DNA of 40,402 bases from Bacteroidota bacterium. Lineage in GTDB: Bacteria > Bacteroidota > Bacteroidia > Flavobacteriales > Flavobacteriaceae. Under the pieces are notes generated by a model. The model saw nothing but the letters and a program-made list of their open reading frames with translations. It made no database searches and was not told the origin of the DNA. This document shows, piece by piece, positions 26,101 to 35,440 of the stretch. A program made the position numbers and the translations under genes. Within the stretch, counting starts at the first letter, position 1. The number at the start of each line of letters is the position of its first letter. Location: assembly GCA_027621505.1 (NCBI GenBank), contig JAQCBK010000011.1, positions 1-40,402 on the forward strand, read 5' to 3'.

Positions 26101-29100
26101 GGAGTAATCCGTTGGTTTTAAAGGAATTTCAATTTGATAATAATTGTCTAAAAAGTCTGTTCCCAAACGGATAAAGGCGACCATACGTCGGTCATAATCA
26201 TCGGCAGTTCCTTCGCCAGGCAGGGGCTTTTGTCCTACGATGGATTCGGCGTGTAAAAACATTTTGAGGTTTTTGTATTGACGGATGTCCACATTTACAT
26301 TTTTATAGACCGCCCGATAGTCCATGGGTTGAAGATCACAAACCCTCAAGGACATGGATTGCTCATTTTGTCGCACAATGGTATTGTTATTGTTGACTTG
26401 CTCCCGCTGTATGTCGGGAGGTAAAATATAATTGATAGGGATACGATTTTCGTTTTCCAAGATATTTACTGTGCTAATGTCAACAGTAGTATTGTTATTT
26501 TTGGGGAGGTTTTTGTTGAGCTTTTGGATGTATCTGCGCCAATCTCCCCTGACCAAATCCAAAGTGCCAAACCTGAGGACAACAGGCTCTTTAAAACCTT
26601 TCAATACCATTCTCATGAATCGAATCGATCGCAAATCTTCTATGTTATTGATCGCTTCAAAATATTCATCAAATTGGGTGTCTTCATAATATCCTTTCTG
26701 GACGGGTATCTTGAATTGAATCCATCTTGTGGTAATTTCTTCTCCATTAGGAACATTTACTTTTACATTCTCTCGAACATCGGTAATAAAAGGGTGATTT
26801 CCTACCCCCATAGATTTGGATATGGGAATCCGATATTCAAAGTAACTGTCTATGGTATTCATGCTTTGATCCCGGTTGATGTCCTCCGAATCAGGTTCGG
26901 TGGTGTTTCCCCTATTGGTGTCGGAGAAAGCAACAGGAGAGTTGCCCTGTGTACCATTATAATTTTTATAGCGATCCAAAACTCCTCCATCGGCAGCGAC
27001 AAAAAACTGGTAATTATCCCGAGCGGGGTCTTCTTGAGGTCCATTGGTATAAATCAAGCGCTCTTGGCTGTCGTCCAATCCATCCAACCCCACATCTTGG
27101 ACAACTCTATCCTCAGGTAAAGTATTGAAGGCATAAAGAAGAGATTGGGTGGAGGGTACTTTCCCCCATGGGGTATCATAAACCAGATTTTGCGAGCTGG
27201 AACCGGGTAAACCATTTTCGAATTGTTTTCTCCCATCCCTAAGAATGTCCTCTGAGATGTTTCCCAAATGGAAGTAGAGTTCTCCTAGCTCATCCTCCTC
27301 TGTTTGGATTTCAGTGAAAGTATCCAACAGCCAAAATTCAATAAATTCTACGTTGGACTGTTCAAAATTAGTTGCGTTGATGGGCCGCATGATGCCTGCC
27401 CAGTTTTCCTCAATGTCTCTTTCAAACTCATCAGGTGACACGTTGTTATATGGACCAATTTCATTGGGATAATAGGCCAAATCGAGAGTATTCTGCACGG
27501 TGGTAGTTCCCTGAACGAGATCCTGTTCGGGAAAAATCTCTTTGATAAAAATCCTACGTGTGGTGTTAAGCGAGATGTCGTCATTGTTGATTCCTGATGG
27601 TCTCCCACCTGCATAAAAAATTGGGTCAATGGAATACCATGCCAATTTTGCCCTTCCAAAACCACTACTAATTTCATCATTTACTGAGCCTGCGCCTTTA
27701 AAGTTTTTGTAAGGGATACTGGACAGCTTCCATGAATTAAATCCCTTGATATCGATATTGGTTTGGGCCCCTTCAAAATCATCAATGTAAACATTGGATT
27801 CCCCTTGGAGTTGGGTGTTTTTGGGTTTTCCTGCAATTAAATTGGCGACTTCACCCCTAAAAGATAACATCGAGGGGACCTTGGTGTTGATGGTTGGTAT
27901 TTTATTTACCAATCGGGTCAAAAAAGGCAATTCGGTTGAAAAGTTGGTATTAAAACCAATCATGGTATTGTTTACTGGTTCGGTTCCATAATTGGCTTTT
28001 TGGGTGAGGGGATTTTCACTTAGATTCAATAGGGTCCCGCCAAAAACAACATTTTCATTGACTTTGTGTACAATATTTAGACCTGAAAACCTTTTGTTTT
28101 GTTGATTAAAAAAAGAGTTGTTTTCCGAGGAAATTTGAATTGGTATATTCGAAGCCTGGAGGGCAGGGTCTAAAATTTTTACCCTACCAATGGCATAGTT
28201 GACGGTGTAATCAATACCCTCACGAAGCACCCTACCCCCAGCTGTAACCTTAACAGAACCTTGGGGAACATTGAATGCGCCAATGGGAATGCCATCCCCA
28301 CCCTCGGACTTGTAGCGTCCTTTGAGAAGGAATTTGTTTTTTTCGGTATTCTCCAATGCCGCTGCCTTCGTTTTTACATACATTTCATTAAATACATACC
28401 TTTTTTGGTTGGCATTGTAGGTTTGTATGTTATCGTATTGTTCTCTTTGAGAGTTGGGGTCGTCTAAGAGTTCAAAAAGGTATTCTCCAAAAGGTTCAAC
28501 GTTGGGAAAGATGATTCTACCATATTGCGGCTCAATGGTAACACCAGCTATGTAGTCAAAAAAACCGTCCCCTTCAGGCTGGGGATCTTGATAAAAATTG
28601 AGTTTATCTAAATTAAATGTATTTAAAAGGACCCTATCCTCCATATTTTTAGGCCAAATGGATTGATCTACCGGGGATAAATAATTGATGGGCGATGGGT
28701 CTGAGTAAAGAATATTCAATCTAAAATTTTCTTCTACAAGTTGAAAAGCCCCTGTATTGTATATGTTTTTCATCATCAAATCCCAAATGGGTTGTCGCAC
28801 ATCGGTGATGTTACTTTTAAGCAGTTTTAACACCAGATTATTGTTGTTGACTATTTGAGTATTTTGATTTGAATTTTGAGAAAAAGAGGTAGTTTCTACA
28901 CTGCCATTGGCAAATTCACCAACCTGAAAGACCTCCCCCCTGTAGGTGTATTGAAAGGCAACGGCCAATACTTCATCATTACTCAGTCGCTGATTGAGAG
29001 AAATATATCCCAATTGAGGATGCAATTTATACTCATTTTGGTTGAGTTTTCTTGCGCTTTCCAAGACGGTATAATCAAAACCTTCGTTAAAGGCATTGTT

Positions 29101-30594
29101 GTGAGCTCCAAAAGAACGTGGAACGGAGGCAATATCTCTAATCCCTCCATTAAGAATCCCTCCCCTGTCAATGGTCTGAGGGTTTAATCGGTTGTTATCA
29201 TTGGAGGGCGGGCTTGAGGGTGATTTGCCATTAAAAAAATTATTGATTTTATCATCAAGCTTGGTTTTGGCGGGGTCACTTTCAGCCAAATCTTGAAAGC
29301 CGATGATGTTTCTAATATTTTGGGTTTGAGATCCCCTGTTGGTGATCCAAACTTCGATTCTCGTAATTTGAATCGGGGAGTTGATGTAAGGGTAGTTTTT
29401 GAGAAATTGATCGTAGTTATCCCTAAAATACTGGGCCAAGAAATAGTGACGGTCTTCCTCATAATCCAGGGCAAAAACATTAAACTCCTGAAGTGTTCCT
29501 CCCCCCTGGGCCACTACATTTTGGGATTGGGAGCGTTGCTCTGAAAAAACTACAGAAATGTCGGTTTTTCCAAATTTCAAATCAGTTCTTACCCCAAAAA
29601 GACTTTGCGCTCCCTGAATGAGGTTACTATTAAGGGGCATGCTGATATTACCTATACTTATATTTTGGAGGATGGCATCCTCTGTTACCTTTCCATTCAA
29701 AAAATCTGTCACATTATTTCCCAACCCCATCAAATTTTGATTCGCTAATGCATCCGCTTTGGATTTGAGATCTAATATTTTTTGTCTTGCCTCGTCATAG
29801 GTACTTTGATAATCACCGATTTTTTGCTGAATCCCAGCTGCCTTTTGGGTAATATTTTTTCCAGCGGCTTGAAGATTTTGTCCAATATTTCTGATTCCAT
29901 TGGCTTGTATGCCCTCTGCATCAGGAATGATTTCGGAAATTTCTGCTAATTGAGGGGGGTTAAACTCTATCTTAACCAAATTTTGAAAATCGAAAGTGGA
30001 CTCTGTATCATAGTTGGCAGTGATTTGCAATCGGTCCCCAATTTTCCCCAATAAACTCAGACTGATCCTTTGGTCAAAATCAAAGCCAAAGCTGCGTCGA
30101 TTTCTGGGCGATGCTGCTGGGTTGTCATTCTTTTGATAGCGAACTCCAAGATCAATTCCAATGGATCCTTGTGGGGCAATATCGATGATATTACTCCCAA
30201 AAATTGATTGAAAAAATTGACTGTTTACATAAACTTCCGGTAACAGATTTTTTTGGGTTTCACTTAGGTTTTCCGAGTTACCGGATAGTGCTGCTATTTT
30301 TTCTTGAAAATACCCTTTCATTTGTTCCGACAATACCATGGCTTCAAATTCTTTGGGAGATAATACCAAAGGAGCATTGATGGGGTAGCCGTCTATGGTT
30401 TGGGTATAGATATACATCCCCGACTTAGGATCAAAGCTGTATTTTGAACTGACACCTGTGGACTGGGTAAGTTTGGACTTGGACAAGTCATAACTGCTCT
30501 CCACTTGTCCCCTTAGCGATACACCGCATAAGAATAGTAGGGGCAACAGAAAGAGTTTTAAAATTAAATATTTGTCCTTTATCCTACAGATCAA
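23125..30594 (-). CDS. sprA: Type IX secretion translocon SprA (Sov)
   Basis: A 2,489-residue outer-membrane protein, the main pore of the type IX secretion system that exports proteins with C-terminal sorting domains and gliding adhesins. The protein has a signal peptide (hydrophobic at about 10-25, cleavage near SLRGQ), the SprA N-terminal domains (such as FDFDQRISLSLLGKIGDRLQ and the GANYGHSF-type barrel segments), and many alternating-strand segments through to the last ...SGFTLRYNFGN. The frame is the same as ruvA, and the only start codon after the ruvA stop (30601) and before the signal peptide is TTG at 30594; no ATG is available. No other T9SS gene is in the window. Confidence 0.96.
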   Translation of the reverse strand: MICRIKDKYLILKLFLLPLLFLCGVSLRGQVESSYDLSKSKLTQSTGVSSKYSFDPKSGMYIYTQTIDGYPINAPLVLSPKEFEAMVLSEQMKGYFQEKIAALSGNSENLSETQKNLLPEVYVNSQFFQSIFGSNIIDIAPQGSIGIDLGVRYQKNDNPAASPRNRRSFGFDFDQRISLSLLGKIGDRLQITANYDTESTFDFQNLVKIEFNPPQLAEISEIIPDAEGIQANGIRNIGQNLQAAGKNITQKAAGIQQKIGDYQSTYDEARQKILDLKSKADALANQNLMGLGNNVTDFLNGKVTEDAILQNISIGNISMPLNSNLIQGAQSLFGVRTDLKFGKTDISVVFSEQRSQSQNVVAQGGGTLQEFNVFALDYEEDRHYFLAQYFRDNYDQFLKNYPYINSPIQITRIEVWITNRGSQTQNIRNIIGFQDLAESDPAKTKLDDKINNFFNGKSPSSPPSNDNNRLNPQTIDRGGILNGGIRDIASVPRSFGAHNNAFNEGFDYTVLESARKLNQNEYKLHPQLGYISLNQRLSNDEVLAVAFQYTYRGEVFQVGEFANGSVETTSFSQNSNQNTQIVNNNNLVLKLLKSNITDVRQPIWDLMMKNIYNTGAFQLVEENFRLNILYSDPSPINYLSPVDQSIWPKNMEDRVLLNTFNLDKLNFYQDPQPEGDGFFDYIAGVTIEPQYGRIIFPNVEPFGEYLFELLDDPNSQREQYDNIQTYNANQKRYVFNEMYVKTKAAALENTEKNKFLLKGRYKSEGGDGIPIGAFNVPQGSVKVTAGGRVLREGIDYTVNYAIGRVKILDPALQASNIPIQISSENNSFFNQQNKRFSGLNIVHKVNENVVFGGTLLNLSENPLTQKANYGTEPVNNTMIGFNTNFSTELPFLTRLVNKIPTINTKVPSMLSFRGEVANLIAGKPKNTQLQGESNVYIDDFEGAQTNIDIKGFNSWKLSSIPYKNFKGAGSVNDEISSGFGRAKLAWYSIDPIFYAGGRPSGINNDDISLNTTRRIFIKEIFPEQDLVQGTTTVQNTLDLAYYPNEIGPYNNVSPDEFERDIEENWAGIMRPINATNFEQSNVEFIEFWLLDTFTEIQTEEDELGELYFHLGNISEDILRDGRKQFENGLPGSSSQNLVYDTPWGKVPSTQSLLYAFNTLPEDRVVQDVGLDGLDDSQERLIYTNGPQEDPARDNYQFFVAADGGVLDRYKNYNGTQGNSPVAFSDTNRGNTTEPDSEDINRDQSMNTIDSYFEYRIPISKSMGVGNHPFITDVRENVKVNVPNGEEITTRWIQFKIPVQKGYYEDTQFDEYFEAINNIEDLRSIRFMRMVLKGFKEPVVLRFGTLDLVRGDWRRYIQKLNKNLPKNNNTTVDISTVNILENENRIPINYILPPDIQREQVNNNNTIVRQNEQSMSLRVCDLQPMDYRAVYKNVNVDIRQYKNLKMFLHAESIVGQKPLPGEGTADDYDRRMVAFIRLGTDFLDNYYQIEIPLKPTDYSEASSNRFTADEVWQPESNALEVPIKLLAKLKAAAINNSNIGRVAYFDEEMNPVSEFSPISALPGFKKYKFAVKGNPSLGSIKTLMIGVKNPSQKLGDDLCGEVWFNELRIAGIDSKGGWAAVGAMDANFADLANLAATARMSTIGFGSIDQTPNQSNREEMKQYDVVTNINLGQLLPNQWGLQIPLNLNIGETFITPEYDPFYQDILLKDRLDASQRNTQRDSINNQAIDYTQRKSISLIGVRKNKTGNHPTRFYSPENFDFSYAYNELYHYDYEIENQTDKNLQLGANYGHSFKPLEINPFKKLEILNRKRYWQWLKELNFNLIPNNLEITSRINRDFSSQRFRQVYMEGINAAQQIPLPDLQLRNYLFDWSYSISHNLTRSLRFNFTASNNNIVRNFFEKDANNPLGRVNKSLDIWDGIWDTGQTDRHFQSLSLNYKIPLRLIPFLNFIDANYNYTGDFSWQRGSNAMATVTSEDGQMLGQVNTVQNANTKTLTGSISFDKLYTILGLKAKKSPFDQPFARATANNPQVEQEDNKSKNNALKKGATYFVDLLSSIKRVQFNYSENNGKVIPGYLPKVGFMGTLDPSFGFTFGSQADIRYEIAKRGWLTNFPNFNEPFVQIHTNKLNVSAQIIPLKDLTIDLNAERDYSNNLSENYRVENQDYIALNTNEYGNFGMSTILIRTAFSGSSGIVNKNFLKFRENRLIIANRLAAQNETSLANRDENGFPEGYNKNHQTVLVAAFLSAYSGTDPNNISFDPIRSTPLPNWTLKYTGLAKIKSLAKIFNRLSITHGYRSSYTLTNYQTNLDYDPAHPQLKDPLGNYFTSRFFSNINLAEQFNPLIRLDIEFKNSLKILAEMRKDRSLSLSLDNSLLTEQNGNEYVAGLGYRLKDLRIRTNIGGRRITLSGDLNLKADFSYRKNITLLRNLEYDNNQVTAGQTLMSIKFSAGYNLSRNLTSLFFYDHNFSEFAISTAFPQTSIRSGFTLRYNFGN

Positions 30595-30600
30595 AGAAAT

Positions 30601-31182
30601 TTAAAGTTTATTCAAGGCTCCTTTGATCAATTCCTCGACCGTACTGTCAGGATTGCCTTGAATGAGGTTATCAACGACTTTTTGTGAGGCTTTTCTTGAA
30701 TAGCCAAGCACCTCTAATGCTGATAACGTTTCTTCTTTGATTGTATTGCTCTTTTTTACAGGAATTTCTTCACCATCCTGTAGAGTATTGATTTTATCTT
30801 TGAGTTCGATGATCACACGTTGAGCTGTTTTCAATCCGATTCCCTTAACCCCTTGTATGGTCGGAACATCTTCGGTAACAATGGCTTGTTGGATCTGTAA
30901 GGGAGTAAGAGAGGAAAGCATGGTGCGAGCTGTACTGGCTCCAATACCCGATACTGAAATTAAATACCTAAAGACAGTACGCTCCAAAACGGTGGAAAAT
31001 CCAAACAAAATATGTGCATCCTCACGAACCTGAAGGTGAGTAAAAAGCTTGATATTTTCGTCGGAGGGTAAATCGGAAAAGGTATGTAAAGAGATATTGA
31101 TTTCGTATCCGATACCATTGCAATCAATCACAACCAGAGTAGGATTTTTCTCTACTAGTTTTCCTTTGATTTGTGTAATCAT
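30601..31182 (-). CDS. ruvA: Holliday junction helicase subunit RuvA
   Basis: 193 residues: N-terminal OB fold (about 1-63, [27 protein letters not shown]), the helix-hairpin-helix pair (SVSGIGASTARTML and GVKGIGLKTAQRVIIELKDK at about 75-135) that binds the junction, and the C-terminal domain (ETLSALEVLGYSRKASQKV) that contacts RuvB. Binds four-way DNA junctions and loads RuvB for branch migration. The ATG overlaps the maeB stop by four bases (ATGA). Its own stop lies six bases before the sprA TTG, in the same frame. Confidence 0.97.
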   Translation of the reverse strand: MITQIKGKLVEKNPTLVVIDCNGIGYEINISLHTFSDLPSDENIKLFTHLQVREDAHILFGFSTVLERTVFRYLISVSGIGASTARTMLSSLTPLQIQQAIVTEDVPTIQGVKGIGLKTAQRVIIELKDKINTLQDGEEIPVKKSNTIKEETLSALEVLGYSRKASQKVVDNLIQGNPDSTVEELIKGALNKL

Positions 31183-33458
31183 TTCTTTGATTTTAATTTT
31201 TCTTGAGCATCAATGCCGGCTATAGCGGCCATATTAACAATTTCATCCACTGAAGCACCGAGCTGCAGGATGTGGGCAGACTGTCGAAGTCCCATTAAAA
31301 TTGGCCCTATAGAGAGGGTGTCATCTAATTCTTTAATGATTTTATAAGTAATATTGGCTGCATCTAAATTGGGAAAAATTAGCGTATTTACTTTTTGATT
31401 ATGCAATAAGGAAAAAGGAAATCGCTCTCCCAACATTTCGTTATTCAGGGCAAAATCGGATTGGACTGGACCGTCAGCAATCAGATCAGGATACATTCGG
31501 TGCAAATAACTTACAGCTTGGGAAACTTTTTTGGCTTGTGGAAAAAGGGAGGATCCAAAATTATTATAGGATAATAGGGCCACTACTGGCTCCACTCCAA
31601 ACAATTTAACAGTTTGAGCGGTCATTTGAGCTATTTTAGCCAATTCTTTGGCTGTGGGATCTACATTAATAGCGGTATCGGAGAGAAAAAGCATCCCCCT
31701 TTTGGTGAGCATCAGGTTGGTAGCAGCTACGCGATCCACTCCTTTGGCCTTTCCCATTACCTCCAAGATGGGTTTGACTACCGATGGATATTTTCTGGAA
31801 AAACCGGAGAGCATGCTGTCAGCATCACCCTCTTTCACCATCATCGCAGCAAAATAGTTCCTTTCTTTAATCAAACTGTTGCACTCGTAAAGGGTTTTTC
31901 CTCTTCTTTTTTGGTTTTCCCAAAAAGCTTTTGCATACCGTTGACGAATTTCCAAATGTTCTTCCGTCTTGGGGTCAATGATGTGGATGTCTCCCTCGAA
32001 ATCAATAGACTCCATAAGGTTGCTGATCTTTTCCTTATCCCCCAATAAAATAGGAATCCCAATCCTTTCCTCATGAATAATCTGAGCCGCTTTGACCACA
32101 TCCAATTGATCCGCCTCGGCAAAAACAATGCGCTTGGGGTTGGACTTCGCCCGATCGTGAATCATCCTCAATATTTTTTGATGTCCCCCAAGCCGCTCAG
32201 CTAATTCGGCTTCATAAGCCTCCCAATTGGTAATGGGTTCTTGGGCTACCCCAGCGTCAATAGCAGCTTTGGCCACCGCAACGGGAACATCAACAATCAA
32301 ACGAGGGTCGAATGGTTTAGGGATGATATAGTCTTTCCCAAAATTAAGTTTTGTTTCTTCATAGGCTATGTTGACTTGTTCGGGTACCGATTGTTTCGCG
32401 AGCTTTGCCAGTGCCACAACGGCAGCTTTCTTCATTTCTTCATTGATCACAGTAGCTCTGACATCCAAAGCTCCCCTAAAAATGAAGGGGAAACCCAAAA
32501 CATTATTTACTTGATTGGGATGATCTGACCTGCCGGTTGCCATGATGATATCCGACCGAGTTTGACAAGCCAAATGGTAATCGATTTCGGGGGTGGGATT
32601 GGCCATTGCAAAAACGATAGGGTTTTTGGCCATGGACAACAACATTTTTTCCTTAAGAATATTGGGTTGCGACAAACCAATAAAAACATCAGCATCAATC
32701 ATGGCCTCGGCCAAGGTATCAATCTTGCGATCGGTTGCAAATTCTGCTTTCTGACTACTCAGGCTGGGACGGGAATTCCTTATGACTCCCTTACTGTCCA
32801 ACATGACAATATTTTCTTTTCTGGCTCCAAAAGATTGGTAAAGACGTGTGCAAGAAATTGCCGCTGCACCTGCGCCAGATATGACGATCCTGACCTCTTC
32901 TATCTTTTTATCAGACAACTCCAAAGCATTAATCAATGCAGCACAAGAGATGATAGCAGTGCCATGCTGATCGTCATGCATTAAAGGGATGTTCAGCTCC
33001 TCCTTGAGTCTTTTCTCAATTTCAAAAGCCTCAGGGGCTTTGATGTCCTCCAGGTTGATCCCCCCAAAAGTGGGAGCAATGGCTTTTACAGTTTGTATGA
33101 ATTTTTCGGGGTCTTTTTCGTTGATCTCAATGTCAAAAACATCGATGTCCGCAAAAATTTTAAACAAGAGTGCTTTTCCCTCCATCACTGGCTTTGAAGC
33201 CTCTGGGCCGATGTCCCCCAAACCCAAAACAGCAGTTCCATTGGAGATAACAGCCACCAGATTGCCTTTGTTGGTGTATTTGTAAACATCATCAAGCTTT
33301 TTTTCAATCTCCCGGCAGGGAATGGCCACCCCAGGGGAGTAGGCAAGCGCAAGATCCCTTTGAGTACGATAGCTTTTGGTAGGTACAACTTGCGTTTTAC
33401 CAGGTCTGGGTTTGGCATGATAGACCAATGCTTGCCTTCTTTGATTGTTTTGATTCAT
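31179..33458 (-). CDS. maeB: Malic enzyme fused to phosphotransacetylase domain
   Basis: 759 residues. The malic enzyme N domain and NAD(P) domain (about 15-405; [30 protein letters not shown]) catalyse oxidative decarboxylation of malate to pyruvate. The C-terminal part (about 425-755; [33 protein letters not shown]) is a phosphate acetyltransferase-like domain, as in the MaeB type; in the E. coli enzyme this region has a regulatory role and is not known to be catalytic. It leads the maeB - ruvA - sprA unit. A promoter with a perfect -7 box is upstream. Confidence 0.96.
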   Translation of the reverse strand: MNQNNQRRQALVYHAKPRPGKTQVVPTKSYRTQRDLALAYSPGVAIPCREIEKKLDDVYKYTNKGNLVAVISNGTAVLGLGDIGPEASKPVMEGKALLFKIFADIDVFDIEINEKDPEKFIQTVKAIAPTFGGINLEDIKAPEAFEIEKRLKEELNIPLMHDDQHGTAIISCAALINALELSDKKIEEVRIVISGAGAAAISCTRLYQSFGARKENIVMLDSKGVIRNSRPSLSSQKAEFATDRKIDTLAEAMIDADVFIGLSQPNILKEKMLLSMAKNPIVFAMANPTPEIDYHLACQTRSDIIMATGRSDHPNQVNNVLGFPFIFRGALDVRATVINEEMKKAAVVALAKLAKQSVPEQVNIAYEETKLNFGKDYIIPKPFDPRLIVDVPVAVAKAAIDAGVAQEPITNWEAYEAELAERLGGHQKILRMIHDRAKSNPKRIVFAEADQLDVVKAAQIIHEERIGIPILLGDKEKISNLMESIDFEGDIHIIDPKTEEHLEIRQRYAKAFWENQKRRGKTLYECNSLIKERNYFAAMMVKEGDADSMLSGFSRKYPSVVKPILEVMGKAKGVDRVAATNLMLTKRGMLFLSDTAINVDPTAKELAKIAQMTAQTVKLFGVEPVVALLSYNNFGSSLFPQAKKVSQAVSYLHRMYPDLIADGPVQSDFALNNEMLGERFPFSLLHNQKVNTLIFPNLDAANITYKIIKELDDTLSIGPILMGLRQSAHILQLGASVDEIVNMAAIAGIDAQEKLKSKK

Positions 33459-33475
33459 AAAATACTATTGTTAAA

Positions 33476-33504
33476 CAAAAATAGCAAAACGAAAGAGAGC
33501 TCAA
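33476..33504 (-). promoter_or_regulatory. Promoter of the maeB - ruvA - sprA unit
   Basis: On the minus strand TTG (33504-33502) is followed after 18 bases by TATTTTTG (33483-33476), a perfect -7 consensus, 17 bases before the maeB ATG. With no clear internal promoter before ruvA or sprA, this site may drive all three. Confidence 0.55.
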
Positions 33505-33553
33505 CCCTATTTAACTAATTGGCATTTATTTTACCTATTAAACTATAGCAATT

Positions 33554-35437
33554 TTATTGGTCATCTGAATCAAAAACTCCATACAGATTAACGGGCATCC
33601 TATAAAAAGGATCCATTAATTCATCTAGAATTAATGCAAAATCTCCACGGCTGATCAAGTCATTGGAAGAAACCTTAGCACCCAAAAATACACTTAGTGC
33701 TTTGGTGTCCGCCAACCAATCTGTTGGTGCTTCGCCGGGAAATACCAAAGCATTTAGTTTTTTGAACCAATTCATTATATGATTGTACTGCAAGGACTCA
33801 GGAGCAGGAATATTTTTGAAGTACTGAAGTTGCTGTAGAGCTTGATCCATATCACTTTGAGACAAGCTCCTCTCAGGAAAAAACCAAGTTTGATTTTCCC
33901 AACCCACATTCATTCCCGTGCCTTTCAAAATACCCGTTGCTCCTATGCGTTGATAGACTTTAAAACGGGGATGATCCTTGGGGACGTCTAAGTAAGGCAA
34001 AAGGTACCCTCCTGCTTCCAATAATTGGCTTTGTACTTTCCTAACCTCTAATTCTGCTGGGGAAATCTCTTCTTTAATACTCAATGCCGCCATAACTCCT
34101 GCAGCCTGACCAATTTGTAAAACAACGGGTTGCAAGCGGGTGGTTCCATTCACGATATTGGTGACCGAAATGGACTTTTCAGCCACAATGAAATCCTCAA
34201 TATTTTGTGGGAGTAAACACCCCATTGGCAAGTTGTAAGAGGGAACGGGATAAAAATGAAGTTCGGGTAACTGTGCTGCATTGGGATGACTTTCATGATG
34301 ATGATCTACAGGGTAGTCTCCAACAGCGATGCCTGTTCTGTAAAGAGGCTGTGACTGCTCATAAGGTTGAGCAATATGATTGACGGTCAATGTAGTAAGC
34401 CCTTTAATTCTCCTTGATTCTCTGTGATAGGGGATCAAAGGGAATCCATCTTCTGTGGGAAACTCCCGTTGGGATAGCCCATAGGTATTGAAACCCAATT
34501 CAGTTTGTAAATAATACAAAAACTGTAGGGATTTCAATTTGGCTTTTTCAAAGGACTTGATTCGTTCTTCCGGGGTTTGTTCCACCGCATTAACATAATA
34601 GTCATTTCCGTTAATCGGCCAATTGATCATTACTTTGCCATTTGGCAATCGCCCATATGACAACAAACTGTCCTTGGGCCACAAGGTTCTGTTCATGGAT
34701 TCCTTTTGGCAATTGTCACTTTCACTACTACAATAAAAAAGTTCAGGACCATAACCCTCTGGTTGATCTATAGTCATATCTCTGTTAAAATCCTCTAATA
34801 TCATAACATAGGTCAAATCCTGAATGACATCATTTTCCGATTCAGGAGCAATTTCCTCACCGTGTGTCGCTCTGCTGTCCATTCCCAAATCATAAGGTAC
34901 CCCCACCTGAGCAGCGATGTCTCCCAATTCGGTGGCATCGATTACAATCTTCGCATGAAGTGTGAACTTTTCTTTGGGGCTGCTAACCTCCATTTTCCAA
35001 CCCTCCTCTCTTTTTTCAATGTGGGTCACCTTTACTCCAAAATAGGGGGCAATTAAGGGTTCATTTTTGACCATATTCTGGAAGATTTGATTTCCCACAG
35101 ATGGTTCAAACAGATGATTGCTTACCCAGCCAGTTTGTAAAGATTCTTTACTCCCATAACGAATGATCAAACTGTCACGGAATTCTCCCCAAATGCCCGA
35201 AGGCAATTTGGTGTTACCATCCACTGCACTGACCCCTGCAGCAGTGAGCATTCCACCCAGCCATGGCCCTTCCTCTAATATGGTGGTCTCTACCCCTTGT
35301 CGGGCAGAGGACAATGCTGCCGCTACCCCACTGGTACTTCCCCCAATCACTAAAACATCGGTCTCCATCTCGAGTTTAGCACAAGAAAAAATGGAAAGAA
35401 AAATAACGACTAAATAAATGTTTAAAATCCTGTTCAT
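33554..35437 (-). CDS. FAD-dependent oxidoreductase lipoprotein
   Basis: 627 residues. The first 19 form a lipoprotein signal (LSIFSC, lipidated Cys19), so the protein leaves the cytoplasm. Residues about 26-60 are a Rossmann FAD motif (DVLVIGGSTSGVAAALSSARQG, ending TILEEG), and VIDATELGDIAAQVG and SVTNIVNGTTRLQPV are typical of the FAD_oxidored (PF12831) family. Family members are often found in glycan-use loci; the substrate is not known. It begins three bases after the epimerase stop and is the last gene of the operon. It could oxidise a sugar to a lactone, fitting the lactonase-like protein in the same operon, but that link is inference. Confidence 0.9.
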   Translation of the reverse strand: MNRILNIYLVVIFLSIFSCAKLEMETDVLVIGGSTSGVAAALSSARQGVETTILEEGPWLGGMLTAAGVSAVDGNTKLPSGIWGEFRDSLIIRYGSKESLQTGWVSNHLFEPSVGNQIFQNMVKNEPLIAPYFGVKVTHIEKREEGWKMEVSSPKEKFTLHAKIVIDATELGDIAAQVGVPYDLGMDSRATHGEEIAPESENDVIQDLTYVMILEDFNRDMTIDQPEGYGPELFYCSSESDNCQKESMNRTLWPKDSLLSYGRLPNGKVMINWPINGNDYYVNAVEQTPEERIKSFEKAKLKSLQFLYYLQTELGFNTYGLSQREFPTEDGFPLIPYHRESRRIKGLTTLTVNHIAQPYEQSQPLYRTGIAVGDYPVDHHHESHPNAAQLPELHFYPVPSYNLPMGCLLPQNIEDFIVAEKSISVTNIVNGTTRLQPVVLQIGQAAGVMAALSIKEEISPAELEVRKVQSQLLEAGGYLLPYLDVPKDHPRFKVYQRIGATGILKGTGMNVGWENQTWFFPERSLSQSDMDQALQQLQYFKNIPAPESLQYNHIMNWFKKLNALVFPGEAPTDWLADTKALSVFLGAKVSSNDLISRGDFALILDELMDPFYRMPVNLYGVFDSDDQ

Positions 35438-35440
35438 CTT

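Noticed and set aside
31179-33458. maeB C-terminal part as a working phosphotransacetylase
   Set aside because: The MaeB-type fusion domain is known as regulatory in characterised enzymes; nothing in the sequence shows it is catalytic.
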